Shown in pieces: positions 1 through 11,859 of a DNA stretch of 64,000 bases. The DNA comes from Mytilisepta virgata (lineage: Eukaryota > Mollusca > Bivalvia > Mytilida > Mytilidae), in NCBI GenBank assembly GCA_028015205.1, contig CM051514.1, forward strand, positions 44,718,150 through 44,782,149, given 5' to 3'. The notes under the pieces were generated by a model, which saw only the letters and a program-made list of their open reading frames with translations, searched no databases and was not told the origin of the DNA. How positions within the stretch are numbered: position 1 is the first letter of the stretch; the number at the start of each line of letters is the position of its first letter. The position numbers and the translations under genes were made by a program.

Positions 1-146
1 ATTATCTCAGACTTTTTCGTTTTGAAGAGCAACAGTAGAGCTTTATCTAGTTTTACATGTCAAACGAGCACATTCTGACCCAGGTCTCTAAATTGGGTAA
101 TACCCATAAAACTGGGTTAACCCCACAACTGTTCAATGTCCCTATC

Positions 147-228
147 AAGTCAGACTATCCTGACTCTCTGTTATGTTTATGTTTGTGTTTGTGTTTTGTG
201 CTCTTTTATGTTATTTTTTTCTTCCAGG
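147..228. repeat. Dispersed repeat fragment, copy 1
   Basis: This stretch resembles 3364-3438. Both start with AAGTCAGAC, continue through a TCTGACTCTC-like segment and a GTTTATGTTTGT tract, and end in a T-rich stretch before TTCC. The pair is seen directly. I recall similar text as common in mussel DNA, but that is memory and not a search. Function is unknown. Confidence 0.5.
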
Positions 229-329
229 CTTGATTGATTGTTATTTCATATCAGAGAAAATTTAGTTGTTTTTATTGGTTAAAACATGGTCATGTGGTAT
301 TTATTAATCTGCGTTAAAATGCCAAGTAG

Positions 330-347
330 GCATTATCATGATAATGC
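330..347. repeat. Perfect 18-bp palindrome GCATTATCATGATAATGC
   Basis: The 18 bases equal their own reverse complement. The same core (ATTATCATGATA next to GGGC or GCCC) recurs in the arms of the foldback MITEs at 779-959 and 8484-8664, so this is probably a remnant or relative of that family. The flanks (GTAGGCATT, GGGCATTACC, GTATTGCCTGC) also contain inverted pieces. Confidence 0.6.
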
Positions 348-526
348 CCGTGGGCATTACCACACGGTATTGCCTGCTTGCAATTTAGAGTTACGTCCCC
401 TTTTTAAAACGCAAACGTGATGCAGCAGTTGTTAATTAAATTCTAGACATTTCTAGTTGAAATTTTGGTTTCACTGAAATAAAAAACAATACTTGCTCAA
501 ATAGTATTGTTGTAATATTACATAAC

Positions 527-960
527 AGGGTGCCTTTTTTATGTACTTAGTAGGTATGTATATGTCGAATGATAAGTTCTTGTCAGTAATGCTTGAAGTA
601 GAAAAAAGAATATACTAGTAAATGGGTAATTTCCATGAATGTACAATATCCCAGCATAGCACCAAAAGTAATGACAGAAACATAAACACATATCCAGAGG
701 TTATCACGAGGTCTTCAACATACATGTACATGTAAGGAGCCCACACCCAGCAGATTTATATTTTTCAATGAAATAAACACAATAGTTGCTTATATAGAGG
801 GCATTATCATGATAAATTGACTGCCCTCGGGACAGATATTGCCTTCAACATTGATAATACCATCGCCTGCGGCTCGGGCATTATCAATGTTTCAGGCAAT
901 ATCACTCCCTTGGGCAGTCACTATATCATGATAATGCCCTCTATATAAGCAACTATTGTA
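527..960. repeat. Duplicated segment, copy 1 (LINE-free)
   Basis: From the shared block GGGTGCCTTTTT to the end of the foldback MITE, this segment is closely similar to 7803-8668. The main difference is that copy 2 has about 440 extra bases exactly where this copy has a single TGTAAGGAG at 731-739. The extra block in copy 2 is a LINE 3' end, so this copy is the empty-site version. No coding capacity is seen. Confidence 0.75.
779..959. mobile_element. Palindromic foldback MITE, copy 1
   Basis: This is a 181-bp foldback. The left arm starts ACAATAGTTGCTTATATAG and runs through GGGCATTATCATGATA. The right arm is its reverse complement and ends CTATATAAGCAACTATTGT. Inner parts also pair (GATATTGCC with GGCAATATC), leaving a small GC-rich centre near GCCTGCGGC. 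There is no ORF, so it would be a non-autonomous element. The twin at 8484-8664 has the same length. Confidence 0.8.
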
Positions 961-2477
961 TAAGTATGTCATTGTTGACCTTCGTGTTATCCATTTTGTT
1001 GTTTATTAATATTCACCATTATGTTGATGTAATGTGCACACATCGAGCATAACAATTGGAATAATAGAATATTAAAATTATTAGTTTGCTGTTACTAATT
1101 CAATCATGTCCATATAAGCAGGAATTTGATAATTTAAAACAGCCTGTTTAAGAACTACCGAGGGCCATATGAGGCCACAGAATATATTTGTACTTTTTAT
1201 CTAAAATATTTGTTTGTGCTTTCCACATTCCTGAATTTTGTGTAAGACTAAAAGTAGTTTATTGCAGCATCATATGAAGTACATCCATTGTCATGTTCTA
1301 AAGTGTTAAGAGACAATCTATTGAAATCTTTATGATTTTAAAGTACTTTAAATTTCTTTCGAATAACATCTTACTGTCTTTGTTACAATAAAACACTTGT
1401 ATATAATGACTCGCATCTGTGCACACAGATCTTAAAACAGTTTTTGTTTATTTCTGTCTTGACTTAATTGTACCACACATGTACCTATCGCTTTGAATAA
1501 AGCATCAAAGATACATAGATTACTTATATTATGTAATATTTAACATTTGAAGCTATATTCTATTCAACAGTATAAAAAACCTTTACCTGCACCTCAACAT
1601 TATCCTGTTTGTTTGTAAACCGTTACATCAAGTGTTAATGACAAATCACAGCCGGTGTTACGTGTACTTAATTTTATATCAACATATCCTTAAAGGAAAT
1701 GACTAGTGATAACCAGCTTATTTTAGGGGGTACAGTACACCTAAGGGAATTAACTCTTTAAAAATCAGCTGAACGTTTTAATCATATATTATTATTCCAC
1801 AGTTAAAGAGAAATCCAGCTTCTCAATGATCAAAATTAGTGTTTGTCAAACTGCTATATATCCAATGAAATTATTCCCGTAAATTGTTTTTCAAATTTCT
1901 TGAAATTTTAATTTTTTTTCAACAGGTCAAAGTAAATATTTCATCACAATTTTATGAAAATTAAAAGAGCCAAATCTATTTTGGTCAAAGTGTTGGGTAC
2001 CCCCTTAAAACATGCTTCTAAACAACTTAAAGTATTCGGCCATTGAATGACCAGTCAAACATACATTATATTCAAATTAGGCATACTACATATTGGTAAA
2101 AAAATACCGAAGCACGCTTCAGATCCCAATACAAAGGCAAGACAAAGCTACGAGAATACAACTTAACAGACAAATATCACAAGGACACACGTATATCTAT
2201 AAAAGAATAAAACATCTTTCAATCTAAACAAAATTAAAGCACGACAACACAGAAACTAAAGCAGTAGCAATGTACACTCTCAAAAACAACCGGAAAAGAC
2301 ATCAAGTGCCCTGGAAAGGTAAGTAGATGTATCACATGACCATGTCCCAAAGTCAGAAAGAGATGTGGCTCTGCCAGTAAATTCGCCATGTTATAGATAT
2401 ATTACATGCACGGTAGTAAAGAATTAACTGTGGAATAAATAAACCATAGGCTAGAGGCTTTGGTATGTACTAAAAAT
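960..2477. other. Gene-free AT-rich interval
   Basis: I find no ORF with recognisable similarity, no RNA gene and no clear repeat here. The text is AT-rich with ordinary homopolymer runs. Confidence 0.5.
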
Positions 2478-2640
2478 CTTTGATACCTGTTTTGATGCAC
2501 AAGATGTGTACATCTCGATGATTTACGACTCATCGGTTGTGCTCAAGGCCTAAAATGTTGAAAACCAAAACCACCATCCTAAGAAAAGAGAAATGCACAA
2601 TTAGAAAGTTAAACCCACCATGCTTATCAATGTTATCGTA
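2478..2640 (+). repeat. Dispersed repeat, fragment
   Basis: The stretch TTTGATACC...TTTACGACTCATCGGTTGTGC...CCTAAAATGTTGAAAACC matches 22779-22880 on the same strand, and matches 57195-57080 in reverse complement. It is one end of a roughly 350-bp dispersed family whose fuller copies lie at 22779-23118 and 56810-57195. No coding potential is seen. Confidence 0.6.
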
Positions 2641-3363
2641 AAGTTTTGATTTCAATCGCCCACCATCGTCTGTAAAGAATGATTCTAAAACTAAACTTAA
2701 GTGTTACAAATAACCTTCAGAGTGCACTGCATATAGAAACCACGAAATTAGCCGAATCTGTTCTGCTCAGATATACCTATCGTTACGTTTGTTGTCGATG
2801 TGTCTGGTGTAAGGAAAACGTTATCTTACTCCCTTTTCGGCTATCATGTGTTCTGTTTGAATATATCGCTTTTTGTCAGGTCTGAATATTGCTGCCTTTC
2901 GTTGAACTCTTTCCGTTTGTTTCCATCGATATCAATACTTACTTCCCTTAGAATTCTTCCGAGGAGCCTTGTTCTGAATTCAGAATTGATCAACAGGAAT
3001 AACGTGTCATAGCAATTTTTAAACTGACCAACTCTGGAATTAATAACATGGCAAACCTTTCTTTGTTGGAAAAATCCTAATATTCAACTCGTCTAAGAGT
3101 TTATTCAGAACACAGACAAACGTTAATTCTAATTAAAAAACTTCAATCGCTTCCACACGGTAATTATTTACAGATATTCGGATGTTATAATTTATAAGTG
3201 TTTTCTCAAATGTGACATGCGTTCGAGAGCATTACATACAATAAATGTTACTTTTTGGGGCTATTCAAACATAATTACATAATGCAAAGCGCATGGATTT
3301 ATGATCATGTTTACTATAATTCTCATAGGGCACAGCAAAAACAGGTCGTATAATTACTACCAC

Positions 3364-3438
3364 AAGTCAGACAATTCTGACTCTCCGTTGTGTTTATGTT
3401 TGTATTCTGTGCTCTGTTATGTTATTATTTTTTCCGGG
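3364..3438. repeat. Dispersed repeat fragment, copy 2
   Basis: This pairs with 147-228 through AAGTCAGAC, CTGACTCTCCG and the GTTTATGTTTGT tract. It is diverged and carries no ORF. Confidence 0.5.
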
Positions 3439-3439
3439 A

Positions 3440-4900
3440 TTCTATCAGTTTGTTGACATTTATTGAATGGTCTTTCTCATTGTTTTGCAGTGCGTCATGG
3501 TAGCTAGAAAAGACCTTGGATTGAGAAGTTAACAAATCGAACTGTGAATCTAAGATTCTCTTAATGGTATTTCATTTGGTATGAATAAATCCTATAATGT
3601 TTGTAACGCAACTTAGTGTTTTCTGTTTAATCACACAAAGGAAATTAATGTGTAACAAATATTGATCATATCTTTAAAAACCTATCCTAGACAGAACTAC
3701 AAAAGTAAATCCTTGACATGCTTGAGGTCAGTTAAAACTCCAAAGGCACATAAACAAGTCAACCAAAATTCTGAGACATTAATGTGAAATTTGCATGAGG
3801 TAATTGAACCATTTCTTTAAAAAAAATAAAATGTGTTAACTTCAAATTAAAAAAAAAGTACATTGAAGTAGGCATATTAAAAAATCGTCATTTCCCATGC
3901 AATTACTACTGATATGTTAACATATTCGGGAATCCACCAGCAACACCTTCGACCCGGAGATGTATTTATAACACCCTACCAGCAAAACCTCCGCACTGAT
4001 ATAGTTCTTTGAAAATGCACAATTCATGTACCAAATTCGTTTCTATTTCTCGATTTCCAAACTCAAACACATTTGCAACTACAAGTACTTTTATTGTTTA
4101 CTGATTGTAATAGCTGTGAAAAACGTCAGTTCATTACGGTAATGCCATCTAGGAAGGCACATCAAAGCAAATTACATCGTTATTGAGAGCGCCCAAACCT
4201 TAGAAAATATTTACTGGCAATTATAACAAATGGCATTTAAATAATGCTTATATGATTCACATAACAATTCATATTAGTAGAGAAAGATAAGTAGTTATTT
4301 TCAGCTATCACTGGCATCTTCATCTCTGTCATGTCTGTTATTGATCTTTATATTTTGGTTTCTTGTCTTTGAACAGTATATAATATCCATTATAAACGCA
4401 GGTGTGATGTTAAAATGCCATATACATGTATTAATTAGTTTTTCAGTTAAATTTCATACTTCTGATTCAGGGATAGATAGTAGACACGATAAAGCTTTGT
4501 TCCAAGCGACAGTCAGTATCAGATTGTTCTTATGATTGACCGGTATTATCTATAACTCACGGACGGTTAGAAAATTTGATATTACATCGTGTACAGTGTG
4601 ATATGGACAAGCGATATGAAAAGAAATGCCAATTTGATCGATCAACACGTGATTGTGCGATAAAATTCTTATATTTTGATTGTTCAATAATTTTGCTACA
4701 CAGTGGCCCCATATATGAACCCATATATGAAAACCATCTTTGCATAACAACATTTGACCTCACACAGAAATGAACGTTAAGATTACGCGTGGCCCGGACG
4801 CCAAATCACTAAAAAACAAATATTCCAAAAGAATCATAAGAGAAATATGTTTAACAACTCGTAAGGATTAGATATCGCTTGATACCAACTTTCGTTATTT
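3440..4900. other. Gene-free interval
   Basis: Only short ORFs of at most about 70 codons occur, several overlapping on both strands around 4550-4770. None has a recognisable motif or splice context. Nothing else was identified. Confidence 0.4.
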
Positions 4901-4909
4901 AGTTATGAA

Positions 4910-5064
4910 ATAATGCATGGGGGTTATAGAGTTGAAGTCATTTACACATTGGCTGACCCTTTATATTCGGATATTCTATACCGAGCGATAGCGAGGTATA
5001 AAATATGAATATAAAGGCCCAGCCCATGTTTAAATGACTTCAACTCCATAATCCTCGTGAATTA
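4910..5064. mobile_element. Foldback element, family A, copy 1
   Basis: The left arm (GGTTATAGAGTTGAAGTC, then ATTTACACATTGG and TTTATATTC) is mirrored by the right arm (GAATATAAAGGCCCAGCCC...ATGACTTCAACTCCATAATCC). The arms meet around a centre that reads ATACCGAGCGATAGCGAGGTAT. There is no ORF. The same arms recur at 48630-48836, so this is a dispersed foldback family. Confidence 0.75.
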
Positions 5065-5471
5065 TTTTTATTCTAATAGGACAAAATACAGTAATTTTGC
5101 TAATTTGAGTTTGACATTCTCTTACGATTGATATGTTGCATTCTGTCCTTTTAAGAGCATATTAATCCATTTTCATAAGATACCCATTTGCACTTTCAAA
5201 TTATGTAATTCATCATTTTCGCAAAAAAAAAGGTAATAAAAACATGTTTCACAAACTAAAAGCTGTAACTCTGATAATAGGTTGTTTGAGGATAAATAGG
5301 AAGTCATTATTCCAATAAATTCTGTATTTTTGATTCTGATTGATCGACAGCGTGACTTCTGGGGTCTTTTATTTTTCGATAAATGACGTTCAGCGTATGA
5401 ATATGTGACCCAGTAAAAGAGTGTCATTTTAAACTGCTTAAGGTGTAATTATGATGGAGTTATAAGTAACA

Positions 5472-5646
5472 AGAGTTGTTTTTCCGAAATTTATTGGTGT
5501 ATAAGCTCGACCAGGTCACTCACAATTTTATCGGAGACCAGTTCACTCAAAAACCGAATAAAGTCCGAAACAGTTCACTCAAAAACTGAGTAAAGTCCGA
5601 ATTATTCAGTTTTTGAGTGAACTAGTCTCCTACACCGAACAACTCT
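5472..5646. mobile_element. Foldback element, family B
   Basis: The element begins AGAGTTGTT and ends AACAACTCT. The segment GAGACCAGTTCACTCAAAAAC is mirrored by GTTTTTGAGTGAACTAGTCTC. A further direct copy of GTTCACTCAAAAAC lies between the arms, followed by TAAAGTCCGAA twice. It is non-coding and non-autonomous by structure. Confidence 0.7.
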
Positions 5647-7351
5647 CATTACTATAATATTAGATATTAGAATTGGATTTAATCATAAAATCGCCAAAGG
5701 TTCGTTTATTATTATATCCAAATTAAATAGCTGGAGTTTATATCAATCGATGTCTCAATCTCACTCATTATGAAACCTATGTACCTGCTCGTTGAATGAG
5801 GATTATTACTACACATTTATCATATAATTATTTACTGTCAAATTATGTCATTTCTGAAAACTTGATAAAGTAATTGTTCCATCCGTATCGCATGTCTTTA
5901 TTGAACACTTTTTATCATATACACACGTACTAAATATGGGGGTTAATACATGTAACTTATTGTGCATGTGTAATAGTCAAGAGTTAAAAACCCATATTTG
6001 TACACCCTGGCCTACATTTGTTTAATAATCCATAATAAGATCCTTGGTCATTTTAGAATGACGCGTATTCGTACTTTAAAACATCCAAATGTAAGATTCC
6101 CGCTTCCATAATTGCGCATTAAAACGTGAGATTCATCATCTATCGAAATGCACATCCGCTGATTCCAACTCGGCACTCCACTCTGAATTTTACACAATGC
6201 CTAAAATTTGATATCCTAAATGAATGTACCGACACAGACGTGTCATAAGTCTGATTTAGTCCATTTATCTAACTCTAATGGCATCAATAACAAGGACTAA
6301 ATTGTATAAATTATTGACAACTCATCATTGCAAATGACAGTTATTGGGATAAAGAGACAAGTGTCAGACAGTCATTTAATAATCTGGTGAATCTTGTTTA
6401 GTGCTGGATTTAATTAAGAATAAGGACAAGATCTACCTTTCGCTTCAGAGCAATAAGATGTCGGTGGATTGAAAATTCCACATAGTATCATATATTCTTA
6501 GTAGCCGTTTAGTCTGCAGTGACAGATTTTAAGTTACATACTTATGTTATTTTTTTTAAATGTGTACTTACTCTGAATTTAGGTGGCTGGTAGTGAATCG
6601 TTATGATATTTAAAATAGAAACGTGATGATATTTCTCAATAATATGACTTTATGGAAGAAACGTGGAAAATGTTTTTGTCAACTGACTTTTAATGAGTTA
6701 ATTCTTGTATTGCGGAATAAATGAATTGGACTAAAGTACGTCTTTATTTTTTATGCAAGAAAAAACAAGGATATCATCATAAAAACTTTTAATTATATAA
6801 GGAAATGAAATGTATTTGGTAAATTGCACTAAATTCAATATTCGGTATTTAATGTTGATTTCCCCCTCTTTTTGAGCACCATTTGTGAAAAAATAATTAT
6901 TGTACGCACTTTTTATCTTGACTGCCCATATATTGCGTAAATGACCAAAAAAAAAAAACATCTACTGATTGGGGGAGCGAGTACCATTCAGGACCCTGCA
7001 TACGTACCATGGTGACAGTTCAAACCTTGTCCTAGCGACTGGTATACGATTTATTATTCATAATTGACGTGTCTGTTTTCATGCGAAAGTTTGGTGTGTC
7101 TCCATGAGATTTGTTCCTTTGAACACACCTTGTGAACACTTGTCTACGTTCACACGTGGAAGGATTAATATAACATAGAAAACAATATACTACCAATAAT
7201 AGCAACATCACGATTCTTCTACAAAATATTAGCCTTCTCTGTAATTTCGTTCTCTCGCACGTTTAATACCAGCGACGGGTACATGGGGTAATGTCAATTG
7301 CTATCGTCTTCTCGCGATTTCCTCTTTAAATTAAAGTGGTAGTGTTTCATT

Positions 7352-7518
7352 GTTCAGTAATATACAATTATGGCTTTCAGAAGAAGGTAATATACATAAT
7401 TATTAAATCGAGTTATTTTTCCGAAGGCCTTTGACCCGAAGAAAAATAACTCTTTCGATATTTAATAATTATGGATATCACCGCCTTCTGAAGACCATAA
7501 AGTTGTTATTATACTGAA
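7352..7518. mobile_element. Foldback element, family C
   Basis: The left arm (GTTCAGTAATATACAATTATGG, CTTCAGAAGAAGG, TAATTATTAAATCGAG, TTATTTTTCC) is mirrored by the right arm (GAAAAATAACTC, TTTAATAATTATGG, CCGCCTTCTGAAG, ACTGAAC). The centre is GAAGGCCTTTGACCCG. A related shorter hairpin follows at 7708-7798. No ORF is present. Confidence 0.75.
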
Positions 7519-7707
7519 CTAAACTCCTGTTCAAAATATCAGTTATTACGCTCTCATTGATTATCGCGTGAATCGACGAGAGCAATATAACTGGTTATTT
7601 TCCGCTGGCGGAGAAAAACTGGAGTTATTTGATTTGCACGATAAAAACAACGTAGTTATTTTATCAGTAGTTGCTATAGTAAAGTATAATAATATTCAAG
7701 AAATAAG

Positions 7708-7798
7708 ATAATATACAAAATTATTAAATCGAGGAAGGGTTATTTTAGGCCCGAGGAAAAATAACTCTTTCGAGATTTAATAATTATGGATATTACCA
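7708..7798. repeat. Family C hairpin, partial copy
   Basis: AATATACAAAATTATTAAATCGAGG and its near reverse complement at 7750-7798 (AATAACTCTTTCGAGATTTAATAATTATGGATATTACC) form a hairpin like the core of 7352-7518. It directly abuts the duplicated segment beginning near 7803. Confidence 0.65.
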
Positions 7799-8000
7799 TA
7801 TAACGGGGTGCCTTTTTATGTACTTAGTAGGTATGCATATTTCGAATAATAAATTCTTGTCAGTAATGCTTGAAGTAGAAAAAAGAGTATATATGAGGAA
7901 CTTCCACGAATGTACAATATACCAGCATAGCACCAAAAGTAATGACAGAAACATAAACACACATCCAGAGGTCATCATGAGGTATTCAACATGTAAGGAA

Positions 8001-8435
8001 ATCTCAGAATACAATAGTAAGAAATGAAAGAAAGTGTAAAAATTGTTCCATTGGGGAGGTTGAAGACGAAGAAAATTTTCCAACCAGGTGTGAAAAGTAT
8101 ACTAATGTGAGGGAAGAATTATTTAAATTTATATCATCAAAAGTCCCCCCCCCACCTTCACAAATGTATCAGACAGACAAAAGTTATATTATATTCTCAA
8201 TTGTGAAGATCCTGATACATTAAACTCTGTTGGCAAATTTTTACATGTTATGAGTCTTTATATTTTATACAATCATGGTTTATTTATATATATTGAATGT
8301 TTTCTGTAATGTAACTGCAGTTGTCTAATTTTATGTCAATCAAGTAACTTCTTCCCTTTCAATGTTTTTATTTGTTACTCTGTTACTTATTGCCCCATTG
8401 AGGGCCCTTAATTGGTTAATAAACATTATCTTATC
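8001..8435 (+). mobile_element. 5'-truncated LINE (non-LTR) 3' end
   Basis: The frame starting near 8017 reads RNERKCKNC, then GEVEDEENF, then RCEKY and REELF. This is the Cys-rich C-terminal signature (CxxC, EDExHF-like, then C) seen at the end of many animal LINE ORF2 proteins. It is followed by stops, a non-coding tail ending TTGGTTAATAAACATTATCTTATC, and flanking 9-bp repeats TGTAAGGAA at 7992-8000 and 8436-8444 that fit a target-site duplication. The piece is dead on arrival: it has no RT or endonuclease domain. Family assignment beyond non-LTR is not possible here. Confidence 0.75.
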
Positions 8436-8483
8436 TGTAAGGAACCCACACCCAGCAGATTTATATTCTTCAATGAAATAAAC

Positions 8484-8664
8484 ACAATAGTTGCTTATAT
8501 AGAGGGCATTATCATGATAAATTGACTGCCCTCGGGACAGATATTGCCTTCAACATTGTTAATGCCCTCGCCTGCGGCTCGGGCATTATCCATGTTTCAG
8601 GCAATATCAATCCCTTCGGCAGTCACTATATCATGATAATGCCCTCTATACTAGCAACTATTGT
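8484..8664. mobile_element. Palindromic foldback MITE, copy 2
   Basis: This is the 181-bp twin of 779-959, with the same ACAATAGTTGCTTATATAG arm and GGGCATTATCATGATA motif. A few substitutions occur, for example CTATACTAGCAACTATTGT at the right end. The identical length and flanks show that it was copied as part of the larger segment. Confidence 0.8.
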
Positions 8665-8669
8665 ATAAA

Positions 8670-9430
8670 TAACTGACAGGTCAATAGATGATACATACAT
8701 CTTGAATATTTACAGTACATCACAATAAAAAAAAACTCAGACAATTTTATAGACCACTTCACATAATACGTCTGGATAGATTGAGTGTAAATTTTATAAA
8801 ATGGTACTATTCCCCTGTGGACATGATATTGTCATAAGGATTATTATTTAGAAGTAAATTGTCCGATCATGTCAATACATTGAACATGTTGAACCAAATT
8901 AGTCGCTCATCACTCTTTAATGAAAAGTGTTGAACTTTCATTTTTGTTAATAGTTTGTTTTTGTTTACTTTTAACGGCCAGTTTTAAGTTTTTTGACATT
9001 TGAAAACACACTTTTTAATTGAAAATAAAGTAACAAATGTAAATTCTGAATGTAACAAAATCCTATACAATGGGAGGCATGTTAAGAGAGTTCTACTGCA
9101 TGGCACTAATCCCACTGTATGTAGTTAGTCTCCTTCACCCCCAGAAAACCGTTTCTTTCATGAAGATATTGCATGTTAATCGAAAGTCTGCATCTCAAAT
9201 AACAGTAGGACACGTCCTAAAAGTCATATCATCTAACACAAGCTTGCCCTTATACATCAATATTGTATGTTGCCTTGTTTAGGTCTGTATTTGACGATTT
9301 GACTTTCCAAGATGTTGAGTTCGGTGAAGAATATTCACCCAGAAAAGTGATTTCTTAACAAATTACGTCTTTTTAAACCACGTAAAAGTTATCATCAGAA
9401 TATATAGATATAACAAACGTCCATAAGCTT
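8670..9430. other. Gene-free interval
   Basis: An open frame of 70 codons at 9070-9282 has no recognisable motif and no splice support. Nothing else was identified. Confidence 0.4.
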
Positions 9431-9439
9431 TATATGGTA

Positions 9440-9598
9440 ATATTTGTAATGAACAATACTGCGGTATTAGTGGTAATTTTAGAAAAATATTGGGTGGTAT
9501 AAATGGTTATGTTTGAACAATACTGTAGTATTAGTGGTAATTTTAGAAAAATATTGCGGTATAAATGGTATAATGTTTGAACAATACTGCGGGATATA
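9440..9598. repeat. 64-bp tandem repeat, about 2.3 copies
   Basis: GAACAATACTG recurs at 9451, 9515 and 9579, a 64-base period. Each unit continues with ...TATTAGTGGTAATTTTAG, AAAAATATTG and GGTATAAATGG. Only small changes separate the units. Confidence 0.85.
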
Positions 9599-10059
9599 AA
9601 CCAACCTCGGAAAAAGTTAGTGAATTGAATATAAAACTTTATGAATTGATACAATTTTGGAAACTATGATTCATCTCCTTGAGGATAATTATGTGCTTCT
9701 TTTAAGATGTCAGTTTGGTGTACATAGTTTGAATTGTCGCTTCGGCTTTCTACCATTTTTCTCTAAGGACTTTTTGTTAGTGAATCAAATATTCCCCTAA
9801 CATCAAACTGTTTTTGGTCGTATTACATGTACATTTGGATACGCTCCTAATGCCAAAGTCGATACTACAGCAAAAGCCCCTTTGACATCAGAATAATCTC
9901 AAATACTCACTTCTGATGAGAACGACTTTGTTAAAATCTACATACAAATGTACACAGGACATGGACTTATGTTATATTATACAATGACTGTATATATATG
10001 CAAAATTTACTATAGTCAGATTATTCATGCCGTTATATCGACATTATATAATATGTTCA

Positions 10060-10310
10060 GCATTAATCAAATTATTTTCCGCTTTATACAAAACTTCAAA
10101 GATAATCAGTATACTCATTTATATATTTTGTATTGATGTTCAATAAACATTAATTAATAAAATAAAATCCCACATGTTGTACTTTAACCCACCTTAAGGC
10201 AGTTAATCATATTGGTTTGAAAAGTACGATGTATAAAACGAGAAAAGGAAAAACAAGGGGGTACAAGATACAGGAATGTTCCAGTCCTTAACTTTGTTCA
10301 GATTCAAGAT
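10060..10310. repeat. Diverged local duplication, copy 1
   Basis: Shared landmarks occur in the same order as in 12565-12800: AAATTATTTTCCGCTT, GTTCAATAAACATTAATTAATA, TTGTACTTTA, CAGTTAATCAT, AGTACGAT, ACAGGA and TTCCAGTC. The copies are quite diverged. No reading frame is conserved between them. Confidence 0.6.
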
Positions 10311-11309
10311 CGGATTAGATCACAAGACAAGATTAGATCAGTTTAGCACAGACAAGGTTAAACCTTGCCTAATCCATTCGTCAATAAACCAGTCTTGATT
10401 GACTTCAATGTAATAGTTATTGTTTTCATCTTTTGTAACTATTTTTTTCCTAAATTGTAAAAAAATATGACAGTCAAAATTAAACAAGACAGAAAATGGC
10501 CGATTAAACATGTTAAAATCAAAAGTTTGCTACTTGTGTTTTTATTTGAGTATATATTACTGTTTCAGTTTTCCTAATCATTGTTTTTATATTCTGAACA
10601 CATGGACTTTCTCTGAATGCATATTCCTTCTGTGACTGTTTCGCCAATGTCTAAATGAAAAAAGGAGCGTTTCTCATGTATTTTTTTCAATCACGCATGT
10701 TAAAATTTTAATTAAATTCCGAGTTCTTTTGTATTAAATGATTTCATATAGTGTCTGAATATTTACAAACAAATTTTAACTGATTAACAGATTATCAAAG
10801 AGATTCAAGTATAGTATCATTTTGTGGAATATGGTCAGTAAGGCCGCTCCGAACCAAATAATGATTTACCATTAACAGGTTCAACTTTTCTCATTTTAAA
10901 ACTCACAAACAGAAACGGAAAGGTCAACAAAATGAGTGGAATATGGCAATGGAGGACACTTGAAACCAGAATCATTTTACTGTGGTGTTCCTTACAATAT
11001 AAGGGGGAAAAACAGTTAAGGTTAATATCTGGTACAACTCCAACCAAAAGCTATATGCGGATATGAAGAATATGATGACAAATTTAGAGTGAGTATTATG
11101 AAATAACAAACAAATACTTGGCTTTATCTCCGAGGTTATGACTGCCATTAGACAATTTTCTGAAAATCTATTCCTGTTATAGAGGATAGTTGGAGCATAA
11201 TATTCCAATAATTTCAAAACGTAATAGCTATAGCCTAAATGGCACAGCGGGGTTAAAACATTATAAGACCTGAACTATAAATAAATAAGTTTAACTTTCC
11301 TCTTGAGTA

Positions 11310-11800
11310 GCAATATACCAGCATCGCCTGCATATGGCGTCTAGTTTCTCAGCTTATCCGATTTTCAAGGGCATGCGTGAGTTACCCTGACTTTCGACAA
11401 AGAGATTACTGCCGTCACAAAAGCTTCTTAACCACGGTTTTATCAGGGATAAGCTGATGTCATCACTTAGGAAATTTTACGGTCGTCATAACGAATCGAT
11501 TGACCATTACAGTGTTCAAGTATCTAAGATGATGTTGGACCTGTTCCCACTGTCGTAACATTTCATGGACTCCATCAATTTGTGACTTCCACCGGATTGA
11601 CTTTGTTGAAATTCATGACGGGTGCCGTATACGGAACAGGAACTGTTTACCATTCCGGATCACCTGGGTTCACTCCTGGTTTTTATAGGAGTACTTGTTG
11701 TTCATTGTTTTTTAGTTTTCTGTGTTTATTTGTTGTGCTTGTGGTTGTTCATCTGTCTAATGGATTACTTTTTTTTCATTGCTCCTTATGTATATTTGTC
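11310..11800 (+). pseudogene. Decayed Penelope-like RT 3' part and tail
   Basis: An open stretch at 11452-11553 reads DKLMSSLRKFYGRHNES and ends in MMLDLFP, matching the end of a reverse transcriptase family I associate with Penelope-like elements. Upstream, out-of-frame pieces such as SPAYGV (near 11320) and RFYQG fit the preceding part of the same domain, so frameshifts and stops have broken it. The following 11610-11800 region (GGTGCCGTATACGGAACAGG, then TTCCGGATCACCTGGGTTCA) looks like the non-coding tail. Related RT pieces lie at 19450-20295. Confidence 0.65.
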
Positions 11801-11859
11801 CCTTTTTTTAAACTAAACTAACTATTGGATTTTCCTTAGACATTACGGTAGATTACATC

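Larger units (their letters stand above)
7803..8668. repeat. Duplicated segment, copy 2 (contains LINE)
   Basis: This is the second copy of 527-960. Matching parts are 7806-7992 (with 530-730) and 8436-8664 (with 731-959). A LINE fragment at 8001-8435 interrupts it, and the 9-bp TGTAAGGAA occurs on both sides of that fragment. An open frame of about 70 codons near 7818 is not supported as a gene. Confidence 0.75.

Noticed and set aside
7793..8083. 96-codon minus-strand open frame
   Set aside because: It crosses the boundary between the duplicated segment and a LINE fragment, which is coding-like on the opposite strand.
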